A DNA stretch of 5,938 nt from Flavobacteriaceae bacterium. Its GTDB lineage: Bacteria > Bacteroidota > Bacteroidia > Flavobacteriales > Flavobacteriaceae. The position numbers were made by a program, and so were the translations under genes. Location of the stretch: positions 1 through 5,938 of the forward strand of contig JAUVCP010000156.1 in assembly GCA_030590765.1 (NCBI GenBank), in the 5' to 3' direction. Positions 1-5,938 of the stretch are shown here, piece after piece (the first letter of the stretch is position 1; each line of letters begins with the position of its first letter). The notes beneath the pieces are model-generated. The model ran no database searches. It saw only the letters and a program-made list of their open reading frames with translations, and was not told the origin of the DNA.

Positions 1-30
1 TCATTCATGCATTTCCTAATTTATTTCTTC

Positions 31-38
31 TATTTTTG
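31..38 (+). promoter_or_regulatory. Candidate -7 box (TAnnTTTG) for the outer-membrane protein gene
   Basis: TATTTTTG matches the Bacteroidetes -7 consensus TAnnTTTG and ends 20 bases before the ATG at 59. A start site a few bases downstream would leave a leader of roughly 13-16 nt. No TTG-type -33 element is visible in the bases available upstream. The region is T-rich, so a chance match is possible. Confidence 0.4.
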
Positions 39-58
39 TTTATTCAACAAGTATCTTT

Positions 59-3000
59 ATGAAGTATATTTTAGTATTAATTTGCATTTTATTTGGGTTG
101 ACCATTTATGGTCAGAAAAAGTCTAAAAATGTAAGAGCTAAAATAATTACCGTAGAATCAGATACTATTCAAATAGATACTTTAAGTATCAGTTCTTTTT
201 ATTTCAAAGTGTATAATCCACAAAATGAAGAGGTTGATTTAAAGTTTTATAAAGTTGATTTTAGCAGATCAGAATTGATATTTAATAAAAATTCTGATTT
301 CATAGGTAAAGAGGTCAAAGTAGAGTATCTGAATTTGCCTGATTTTTTAACAAGAAATTATGCCGTATTTGACAAAGAACTTATCGTTCCAAAAATTACA
401 GATGAATCAAGATTGTATAGTTACCAGTCGAAGAATACAAATAAATCTACAAAACCATTTGATGGTTTGTACACCAGTGGAAGTCTTTCTCGAGGGGTCA
501 CCATGGGAAATAATCAGGATGCCGTTGTAAATTCTAATTTTAATCTTCAAATTGAAGGTAATCTATCAAAAAGTGTTGGAATAAGAGCATCAATTACTGA
601 TAATGAAATTCCTTTACAGGAAGGGGGATATACGCAGCGAATTGATGAGTTTGACAAAGTTTTTATTGAATTGTTTAGCAAGAGCTGGAAATTGAAAGCC
701 GGTGATATTGATTTGCAAAACAAGGATAGTTATTTTATGCGTTTCTATAAAAAAATATCAGGGGTTGCTGTAAATGCCAAAATCGATCATCATATTGGTG
801 AAACCAACGTTTTTGCATCAGGTGCGATGGTTAAGGGAAGGTATCATAGTTTTAATTTTACTGGTATTGATGGCAATCAGGGACCATATAAAATAATGGG
901 ACCTAATAATGAACAGTTTATTTTAATGGTATCTGGGAGTGAACGAGTTTATGCTAATGGAGTTTTATTAAAAAGAGGCGAAAATTTTGATTATACTATA
1001 GATTATAATACTTCTGAAATTATATTTACAACTATTTACGCTATCAATTCCAATTTACGGATCACCATTGAATATCAAATTGCAGATAGAAATTACACAC
1101 GTTTTTTAACCTTTGACGGTGCTGAATATAAATCGGATAAATTAAAAATTGGCATAAAGTATTTTAATGAATCCGATTCAAAGAATAAAACAGTTCATCA
1201 GGATCTTACTGATGAACAAAAGCAAATTTTGGCAAATGCGGGAGATGATAAAACTAAGATGGTAGCTCCTTCTGAAATTTCAGTTGCTTATGCCGAAAAT
1301 AAGATATTGTACAAAAAAACGATAATCAACAATCAGGAGGTTTTTGTCTTTTCCAATAACCCAAAAGATGAATTATATCAAGTAAATTTTACATATGTTG
1401 GTGAAAACAGGGGAGATTATCTTATTGAAACTACATTGGCTTCGGGTAGAGTTTATTCTTTTGTTCCGGAAGTAAATCAGGTCAAACAGGGTTCGTATTT
1501 ACCAGTAATTCAGTTGGTAGCACCTGAAAAATTGCAAATGTTCACATTAGATCTAAAATATAATCCTGGCAAGAGAACAAATTTAACTACAGAAATTGCT
1601 CTAAGTGATAATGACCAGAATCTTTTTTCAAATTTAGACAATGATAATAATAAAGGTTTGGCATCTAAACTCTCATGGCAGCAATTGATATTAGATAAAA
1701 AATGGAAGTTAAAAAGCAATATCGATTATGAATTTATTGATGATAGTTTTAAAACAGTAGAAAGATTCAGAAATATTGAATTTTCTCGAGACTGGAATAT
1801 TAAATATGTTGGAGATCAATCATTGCAAAAACAACAATTTTTACGAGGTGGTTTTTCATTTTTGAATGATAGTATAGGGTTTGTAAACTATAATTATGAA
1901 AATTTGATTTTTGGTGATAATTACAAAGGCAGTAAGCATAGTATTGGATCAAATCTATATCATAAAAACACCAGAATGTTAATCGATTTTAGTGTTTTAA
2001 ATAGTGATGACCAAATAGATAAAACAGCTTTTTATAGATTGTACAGTGGTGCGATACATGAATTTAAAAAGAGCTGGGCAGGTGTAAAATTTAACCTGGA
2101 GAATAATAATATTGAAGATAAATTATCTGAAAGATCAAGTATTTTTAGTCATAGTTATATAGAAATGGAGGGCTATTATGGTATTGGTGATTCTACAAAA
2201 ATATTTGCTGAAGTAGGTTATAATTTCCGATCGACCGATAGTGTACGCATTGGTCAATTAGAGAATGTAAGCAAAGCAAATACTTTTTTTATAAAATCTA
2301 AATTAATTCAAAATAAAAATACAGATCTAGGTTTATTTGTGAATTACAGAACCGTTAAAAATGTAAATATAGATGATGAGAGATCTTTAAATTCAAGAGT
2401 TAATTACAGACAAGGGTTTTGGCACAATATGGTTGTTTTACAAACTTTATATGAAACACAGGCAGGTAATTTACCACAACAAGAGTTTATTTATATTGAA
2501 GTAGAACCTGGAAAAGGTTTTTATGAATGGATAGATTTTAATGGAAATGGCATACAGGAGCTAGATGAATTTGTAATTGCCAAATTTCAGGATCAGGCGA
2601 AATATGTACGAGTATTATTACCTCAGGTAAAGTTTATCAAAACCAATCAGAATAAGTTTACACAATCTATTAATTTAAATGCAATGCGTTGGCAAAAGGC
2701 ATCTGGTGTAAAAAAGATACTCTCACATTTTAGTGATCAGACATATTTTTTAATTAATTCAAAAACAAAAAGGGAAGGATCTAAACTAAATTTGAACCCC
2801 TTTGCTTATGATGATGAGAATTTATTATCTCTGGATCTTAATTTTAAAAATAGTTTCTTCTATAACAGAGGGTTGCAACATTATAGTATGGTTTATACCT
2901 ATATTAATTCCAGAAAACGATCCATTTTTGTATTTGGAAATCAGGATGTTAATTTTTTAACTCATCAAATTCAAATGATCCATAAATTTGGAAAATTTTG

Positions 3001-3475
3001 GTTATTGGATTTTAGAGGAGGAAATAATAAAAGTATAAGTGAATCGATGACTTACTCCAATAGAAATTATGAGATTATAGATCATAATTTTTATCCAAAA
3101 ATTTCTTATTTGTACAGTAAGAATTCAAGGATGGAAGCTTTTTATAAATACAAGGATAAAAAAAATCAGATAGAAGCATTTGAAGAACTAAAAATGCATG
3201 TTTTTGGAGTAAACTTTCAGTATGCAAATAAGCAAAAATTCTCAATAAATGCAAATGTAAATTTGTATTTCAATAGCTTTGAAGGAAATCAAAATTCTCC
3301 TGTTGCATATCAAATGCTGGAAGGGTTACAACCTGGTACAAATTTCACTTGGTTATTGAATTTACAAAAGCGTTTAACTTCTTATTTAGATCTGAATCTG
3401 AATTATTTTGGTAGAAAATCAGAAAGTTCTAAAACCATCCATACCGGAAGTATTCAATTAAGAGCTACATTTTAG
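59..3475 (+). CDS. Outer-membrane beta-barrel protein with an SprA-like N-terminal module
   Basis: This is probably an outer-membrane protein of unknown function. Residues 1-18 form a signal peptide: Lys2, a hydrophobic core, then a likely signal peptidase I site at Gly18/Gln19. There is no lipobox. Residues 136-325 carry motifs that I recognise from memory in the type IX translocon SprA/Sov: SGSLSRG (140-146), NNQDAVVNSN (from 151), ITDNEIP (179-185), an AGDIDL segment near 215, GPNNEQF (281-287), GSERVYANG (293-301) and DYTIDYN (311-317). The remaining ~800 residues are rich in alternating polar and aromatic residues, as in beta strands, and the chain ends SIQLRATF with a terminal Phe, typical of barrels. 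An acidic, EF-hand-like segment, FNGNGIQELDEF, lies at 827-838. SprA itself is about twice this length, so this is a shorter relative or paralogue, not SprA. No type IX C-terminal sorting domain is visible. The ATG at 59 fits the signal peptide and the -7 box. Confidence 0.8.
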   Translation: MKYILVLICILFGLTIYGQKKSKNVRAKIITVESDTIQIDTLSISSFYFKVYNPQNEEVDLKFYKVDFSRSELIFNKNSDFIGKEVKVEYLNLPDFLTRNYAVFDKELIVPKITDESRLYSYQSKNTNKSTKPFDGLYTSGSLSRGVTMGNNQDAVVNSNFNLQIEGNLSKSVGIRASITDNEIPLQEGGYTQRIDEFDKVFIELFSKSWKLKAGDIDLQNKDSYFMRFYKKISGVAVNAKIDHHIGETNVFASGAMVKGRYHSFNFTGIDGNQGPYKIMGPNNEQFILMVSGSERVYANGVLLKRGENFDYTIDYNTSEIIFTTIYAINSNLRITIEYQIADRNYTRFLTFDGAEYKSDKLKIGIKYFNESDSKNKTVHQDLTDEQKQILANAGDDKTKMVAPSEISVAYAENKILYKKTIINNQEVFVFSNNPKDELYQVNFTYVGENRGDYLIETTLASGRVYSFVPEVNQVKQGSYLPVIQLVAPEKLQMFTLDLKYNPGKRTNLTTEIALSDNDQNLFSNLDNDNNKGLASKLSWQQLILDKKWKLKSNIDYEFIDDSFKTVERFRNIEFSRDWNIKYVGDQSLQKQQFLRGGFSFLNDSIGFVNYNYENLIFGDNYKGSKHSIGSNLYHKNTRMLIDFSVLNSDDQIDKTAFYRLYSGAIHEFKKSWAGVKFNLENNNIEDKLSERSSIFSHSYIEMEGYYGIGDSTKIFAEVGYNFRSTDSVRIGQLENVSKANTFFIKSKLIQNKNTDLGLFVNYRTVKNVNIDDERSLNSRVNYRQGFWHNMVVLQTLYETQAGNLPQQEFIYIEVEPGKGFYEWIDFNGNGIQELDEFVIAKFQDQAKYVRVLLPQVKFIKTNQNKFTQSINLNAMRWQKASGVKKILSHFSDQTYFLINSKTKREGSKLNLNPFAYDDENLLSLDLNFKNSFFYNRGLQHYSMVYTYINSRKRSIFVFGNQDVNFLTHQIQMIHKFGKFWLLDFRGGNNKSISESMTYSNRNYEIIDHNFYPKISYLYSKNSRMEAFYKYKDKKNQIEAFEELKMHVFGVNFQYANKQKFSINANVNLYFNSFEGNQNSPVAYQMLEGLQPGTNFTWLLNLQKRLTSYLDLNLNYFGRKSESSKTIHTGSIQLRATF

Positions 3476-3495
3476 AAAATAATAAAATCTGGTTG

Positions 3496-3520
3496 TGCAT
3501 TTAATTATCTTGGAAATGCA
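3496..3520. terminator. Weak inverted repeat between convergent genes, possible terminator
   Basis: TGCATTT (3496-3502) and AAATGCA (3514-3520) are a perfect 7-bp inverted repeat around an 11-base loop. On the + strand it is followed by TATTTTTC, and on the - strand by T-rich sequence. It sits 20 bases after the stop of the outer-membrane protein gene and overlaps the last codons of the convergent gene. The stem is AT-rich and weak, so this is only a candidate bidirectional terminator. Confidence 0.3.
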
Positions 3521-4497
3521 TATTTTTCAGGATCATAAGAAACAATTTTTTCGATTACTTCATCAGTATCTTCCGTCAAATAAAGCAATTCAGCACAGGG
3601 TTGTCCTTCTGATATTTTCTGCATAAATTCCCAAAGAGGTCTTTTATTTGTCCAGTGATCAACTCCAAATAAAATCATGGGTGAAATATACTTTTTAACC
3701 GATTCAATAGTATTGTATGGTGCATAATGATTTTGTGTTGCATCCTGAAATATTTCCTGTGTAGTTCCGGCACTTCCGGGAGCAAAAATAATTCCATGCT
3801 TTGCAATAGTTACCAGTCCGTCTTCACGTATACTATTGGCAAAATATTTGGCAATATGCGTAGCAAATATGGTTGGTGGTTCATGACCATAAAGCCAAGT
3901 AGGAATACCTATACTCATGGATTTCTTTTCTTTTCCCTTTGGAATAGGATATTTTTCTAAAACTTTCCAGGCTCTGTGAAGCCAGTCTTTATCAGCATAT
4001 TCTTCACCATCAATGGCTCCTTCCGGACGAATCTTCATTTCGTTAATGGCTGACTCCATTTCTTTTTCGGTACGAGTAGCAAAATATGCACCAACATGAG
4101 TAGCTTCCATAGCTCCTGGTCCACCACCACTAGTCAATAAAAAACCTTTTTGTGTAAGAATACGTGATATTTTAGCAATAATGAGGTAGTAAGGATCTTT
4201 CCTTTCCATGGAATGCCCTCCCATAATGGCAACAACTTTTCTGTCTGAAATTATTTCTTGAAGAGCATCTGTAATACTATGGTCATGCAGTCGTCTGGTA
4301 AGTGTGACTAAAATAGATTTAGTAGTATCCATACCAGCTTTGATATAATCTTCATAAATCTTGTAGTCATACGTACATTTATACCCATCTTCCTTTTTTT
4401 TGGTCAAAACCTTTGAACAGTTCCTTTGGAGAATACAATTTAGAGCGGAAAACCTCAAAGAACACATCTTTACGGTTTGATATGACCATCCCACCAC
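3505..4497 (-). CDS. Downstream frame of the interrupted LOG-like gene (catalytic domain)
   Basis: This open frame of 330 codons holds the whole LOG-like domain and its native C-terminus. Its first ~32 residues, from the ATG at 4497 to the A run, are the wrong frame of the N-terminal part: they are rich in Cys and Ser and match nothing in the family. If the frameshift is real, a usable internal start for this piece would be the Met of GMDTTKS, at position 117 of the restored protein. That would give a ~275-residue protein that keeps the nucleotide-binding motifs. The ATG at 4497 is therefore unlikely to be the biological start. Confidence 0.5.
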   Translation of the reverse strand: MVGWSYQTVKMCSLRFSALNCILQRNCSKVLTKKKEDGYKCTYDYKIYEDYIKAGMDTTKSILVTLTRRLHDHSITDALQEIISDRKVVAIMGGHSMERKDPYYLIIAKISRILTQKGFLLTSGGGPGAMEATHVGAYFATRTEKEMESAINEMKIRPEGAIDGEEYADKDWLHRAWKVLEKYPIPKGKEKKSMSIGIPTWLYGHEPPTIFATHIAKYFANSIREDGLVTIAKHGIIFAPGSAGTTQEIFQDATQNHYAPYNTIESVKKYISPMILFGVDHWTNKRPLWEFMQKISEGQPCAELLYLTEDTDEVIEKIVSYDPEKYAFPR

Positions 4498-4681
4498 TAC
4501 AGCTAATAAATCCTGACGAATGATTGCTCAGGTCACATCCTAAAAAGAGGCATCCATTAAAATTGTGTTTTAGGATATTGTTTTCAAAAGAGGTGAGATC
4601 CAGTTCCTTTACTGCTGCTTCGTGCGGTACTCCCTGGTGAAGCCATTCTTTAAAATCCTGGATAGTTTCTATTTCTTTCAT
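4379..4681 (-). CDS. Upstream frame of the interrupted LOG-like gene (N-terminal region)
   Basis: This frame of 100 codons starts at the ATG at 4681, the natural start of the LOG-like gene. It continues to a stop four codons after the A run; the residues after Gln-Lys-Lys (94-96) are out-of-frame. The true part, residues 1-96, is acidic at its start (MKEIETIQDFKEWL), has a short FNGCLFLGCDLS segment with a faint pentapeptide-repeat look, and ends in LYSPKELFKGFDQKK. It has no recognisable catalytic motif and no signal peptide. It is most simply the N-terminal portion of one 391-residue cytoplasmic protein, not an independent small gene. Confidence 0.55.
   Translation of the reverse strand: MKEIETIQDFKEWLHQGVPHEAAVKELDLTSFENNILKHNFNGCLFLGCDLSNHSSGFISCSGGMVISNRKDVFFEVFRSKLYSPKELFKGFDQKKGRWV
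4394..4401 (-). other. A8 homopolymer where the reading frame shifts
   Basis: The coding strand reads CAA AAA AAA GGA in the upstream frame, while the downstream frame needs AAA AAG GAA GAT. Seven A instead of eight, or ten A, joins the two frames as ...DQKKEDGYK.... The ribosome would need a +1 (or -2) shift, which is not the direction of the classical -1 A-AAA-AAG slip. A homopolymer miscall, a fixed indel or polymerase slippage are the realistic causes. Confidence 0.8.
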
Positions 4682-4713
4682 TGGTTGCTAGTAGTTTAGG
4701 AAATATATAAAAG

Positions 4714-4785
4714 TACCCTCGCTAAGAATCGAACTTAGATCTAAAGTTTAGGAAACTTTTGTTCTATCCGTTGAACTACGAGGGC
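4714..4785 (-). tRNA. tRNA-Arg, anticodon CCU (reads AGG)
   Basis: The 72-base gene folds as a standard cloverleaf. The acceptor stem is GCCCTCG with CGAGGGT, closing on a G-U pair at 1-72, with discriminator A73. The D stem is GTTC/GAAC with loop AACGGATA. The anticodon stem is AAAGT/ACTTT around the loop TTCCTAA, which puts anticodon CCT at 4750-4752 on the complementary strand. The variable loop has four bases. The T stem is CTAAG/CTTAG with loop TTCGATT. The 3' CCA is not encoded, so it must be added by CCA nucleotidyltransferase. The gene lies 32 bases upstream of the LOG-like gene on the same strand with no visible terminator between them, so read-through is possible. Confidence 0.95.
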
Positions 4786-4795
4786 AAGATGACTG

Positions 4796-4803
4796 CAAAA
4801 ATA
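4796..4803 (-). promoter_or_regulatory. Candidate -7 box for tRNA-Arg
   Basis: On the minus strand this reads TATTTTTG, a match to TAnnTTTG. It ends 10 bases before the first base of the mature tRNA, a sensible distance for a start site just ahead of the tRNA. No clear TTG-type -33 element is seen at 17-23 bases upstream. The spacing and identity support it moderately. Confidence 0.5.
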
Positions 4804-4829
4804 AATAATTTTAGGACTTTGTTTAATTT

Positions 4830-4862
4830 TTTGGCAGAATTAATTTCAGTTATGTAGATTTG
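4830..4862 (+). promoter_or_regulatory. Bacteroidetes-type promoter for menC
   Basis: TTTG at 4830-4833 is a candidate -33 element. It is followed after 21 bases by TAGATTTG at 4855-4862, an exact match to the -7 consensus TAnnTTTG. The spacing falls in the 17-23 range known for this phylum. Transcription starting a few bases later would give a leader of only about 12-15 nt before the ATG at 4882. It lies back-to-back with the tRNA-Arg promoter in the 96-base gap between the two genes. Confidence 0.6.
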
Positions 4863-4881
4863 TAAAAATACATTACCATTG

Positions 4882-5937
4882 ATGAAGATCAAAGCAACCT
4901 TTAAAAAATATATTTTACAGTTTAAACTTCCGGGAGGTACGTCAAGAGGGGTGCTTCATACAAAGGAAACCTATTTTTTAAAAATTATTGATGATCAAAA
5001 TACTGGAATAGGAGAGTGTGCGGTTTTTAAAGGTTTAAGTGCTGATGACAGGCCAGATTATGAAGAAAAACTACAATGGTTATGTGATCATATTCATTTA
5101 GATAAAGATCTTTTACTACATGAGTTAATAGAATTTCCTTCTATTCAGTTTGGATTGGAGCAGGCATTATTGTCTATAATAAGTAAAGATACCTTTGAAT
5201 TATTTCCTTCTGATTTTACCAATGGCAATGATTCTATTGCTATAAATGGTCTGATTTGGATGGGAAACAGATCTTTTATGCAAAAGCAGATCAAAGAAAA
5301 ATTGAAAGCTGGTTTTACAACCATTAAGTTGAAGATTGGAGCTATTGATTTTTATACAGAGCTCGATCTGTTGAAAAGTATTAGAAATGATTTTCCAGCT
5401 AATGAAATTGAACTAAGAGTAGATGCCAATGGTGCTTTTCATCCAAATGAAGCATTAGAAAAATTAAAACAATTATCCGAATTTCAATTGCACTCCATTG
5501 AGCAACCTATCAAAGCTGGTCAGTGGGAAAAAATGGAAGATCTATGTAAAAAAACTCCTTTGGCAATTGCCTTAGATGAAGAATTGATAGGAGTGTTTAA
5601 GAGATCTGATAAAGAAAGAATGTTACAAAGGATTAATCCACAATATATTATTTTAAAACCAAGTTTGATTGGTGGATTTCAGGGTACAGATGAGTGGATT
5701 GAACTAGCAAATAAATATGGTATTGATTGGTGGATCACTTCAGCTTTGGAAAGTAATATTGGTTTAAATGCAATTGCTCAATACACTTATATTCAACAAA
5801 ATAAGTTACCTCAGGGATTGGGAACAGGTGGTTTGTTTACCAATAATTGCATATCTCCGTTGACTGTTAAAAACGGAGTATTATTTTATGATGTCAAAGA
5901 TAAGAATGGATGGGATATATCAATTTTAAATCTTTAA
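4882..5937 (+). CDS. menC: o-Succinylbenzoate synthase (MenC), menaquinone biosynthesis
   Basis: The 351-residue cytoplasmic enzyme belongs to the enolase superfamily. MenC dehydrates 2-succinyl-6-hydroxy-2,4-cyclohexadiene-1-carboxylate (SHCHC) to o-succinylbenzoate with Mg2+. The N-terminal capping domain (about 1-115) includes a GIGECAVF segment; the rest is the barrel domain. All expected active-site positions are present in order: the KLK motif (Lys149, Lys151), metal ligands Asp181 (RVDANG), Glu207 (SIEQP) and Asp232 (ALDEE), and the second catalytic Lys259 (LKPS). TSALESNIGLNAIAQ (from 286) matches the MenC-type C-terminal signature. The DxD motif of dipeptide epimerases, the main alternative, is absent. 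ATG at 4882 is preferred to the TTG just before it at 4879, as it is a stronger codon and fits the short leader. No other men gene is in view; the window ends one base after the stop. Confidence 0.88.
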   Translation: MKIKATFKKYILQFKLPGGTSRGVLHTKETYFLKIIDDQNTGIGECAVFKGLSADDRPDYEEKLQWLCDHIHLDKDLLLHELIEFPSIQFGLEQALLSIISKDTFELFPSDFTNGNDSIAINGLIWMGNRSFMQKQIKEKLKAGFTTIKLKIGAIDFYTELDLLKSIRNDFPANEIELRVDANGAFHPNEALEKLKQLSEFQLHSIEQPIKAGQWEKMEDLCKKTPLAIALDEELIGVFKRSDKERMLQRINPQYIILKPSLIGGFQGTDEWIELANKYGIDWWITSALESNIGLNAIAQYTYIQQNKLPQGLGTGGLFTNNCISPLTVKNGVLFYDVKDKNGWDISILNL

Positions 5938-5938
5938 T

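Larger units (their letters stand above)
3505..4681 (-). pseudogene. LOG/PpnN-like nucleotide-processing protein, frame interrupted by one base
   Basis: Read from the ATG at 4681, the frame breaks in a run of eight A (4394-4401 on the + strand). With one base removed, the gene encodes a continuous 391-residue protein, and the span is one base more than a multiple of three. In restored numbering, residues 149-330 are a Rossmann-like LOG domain: GGHS (154-157), SGGGPGAMEA (184-193), HEPP, then HGIIFAPGSAGTTQE ending at Glu309. These match the order in E. coli PpnN (YgdH), a nucleotide 5'-monophosphate nucleosidase, and in cytokinin-activating LOG proteins, which cleave the base from ribose 5-phosphate. 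The usual PGGxGTxxE reads PGSAGTTQE here. The N-terminal ~120 residues are not a domain I can name. The exact substrate is unknown. The downstream two thirds show intact motifs and no further stops, so the break may be a sequencing error or recent. tRNA-Arg lies 32 bases upstream on the same strand. Confidence 0.8.

Noticed and set aside
59..112. Lipoprotein signal with Cys9
   Set aside because: Cys9 is inside the hydrophobic core with no L-x-G/A-C lipobox; a signal peptidase I site at Gly18 fits better.
1510..1719. 69-codon open frame on the minus strand
   Set aside because: It lies wholly inside the 1138-residue gene in antisense, has no recognisable domain and its composition is that of a shadow frame.
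3727..3960. 77-codon open frame on the plus strand
   Set aside because: It is antisense to the conserved LOG-like domain, whose motifs show the minus strand is coding.
4390..4402. Programmed -1 ribosomal frameshift
   Set aside because: The A8-G run resembles a -1 slippery site, but joining the frames needs a +1 or -2 shift, so classical -1 slippage would not yield the full protein.
4879..4881. TTG as the start of menC
   Set aside because: The next codon is ATG, only one residue is affected, and ATG is the far more likely start.
4882..5937. Dipeptide (L-Ala-D/L-Glu) epimerase
   Set aside because: It shares the enolase-superfamily active-site layout, but the C-terminal DxD motif is missing and the TSALESNIG segment is of MenC type.
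1..5938. Mobile element, CRISPR array, defence island or new multi-gene system
   Set aside because: No transposase, integrase, repeat array or terminal inverted repeats are visible, and the genes present are housekeeping or single cell-surface functions.

Overview
The window looks like ordinary chromosome from a member of the Bacteroidetes, probably the Flavobacteriia or a relative. The evidence is the AT-rich coding sequence, starts without Shine-Dalgarno sequences, TAnnTTTG-type -7 promoter boxes at short distances from genes, and proteins of recognisable Bacteroidetes type. No genus can be named from the sequence alone. I see no mobile element, CRISPR array, defence system or obviously new gene system.

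Layout. At 59-3475 (+) lies a 1138-residue secreted protein. Its N-terminal third resembles, from memory, the module that is repeated in the type IX secretion translocon SprA/Sov. The rest looks like a long outer-membrane beta barrel ending in Phe. Convergent to it, at 3505-4681 (-), is a LOG/PpnN-like Rossmann-fold nucleotide-processing protein. Its frame is broken by one base in a run of eight A (T on the + strand, 4394-4401). Removing one base restores a continuous 391-residue protein, so a sequencing error, a recent mutation or transcriptional slippage are all possible. Just upstream of it on the same strand is tRNA-Arg(CCU) at 4714-4785. The tRNA has its own -7 box, and no terminator is visible between it and the LOG-like gene. 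Divergent from the tRNA, at 4882-5937 (+), is menC, encoding o-succinylbenzoate synthase of menaquinone synthesis. It is preceded by a good Bacteroidetes promoter and a very short leader.

The genes do not form one pathway. The outer-membrane protein, the nucleotide enzyme with its tRNA, and menC are three separate transcription units. The parts most worth a second look are the SprA-like outer-membrane protein, which is far shorter than SprA, and the homopolymer frameshift in the LOG-like gene.
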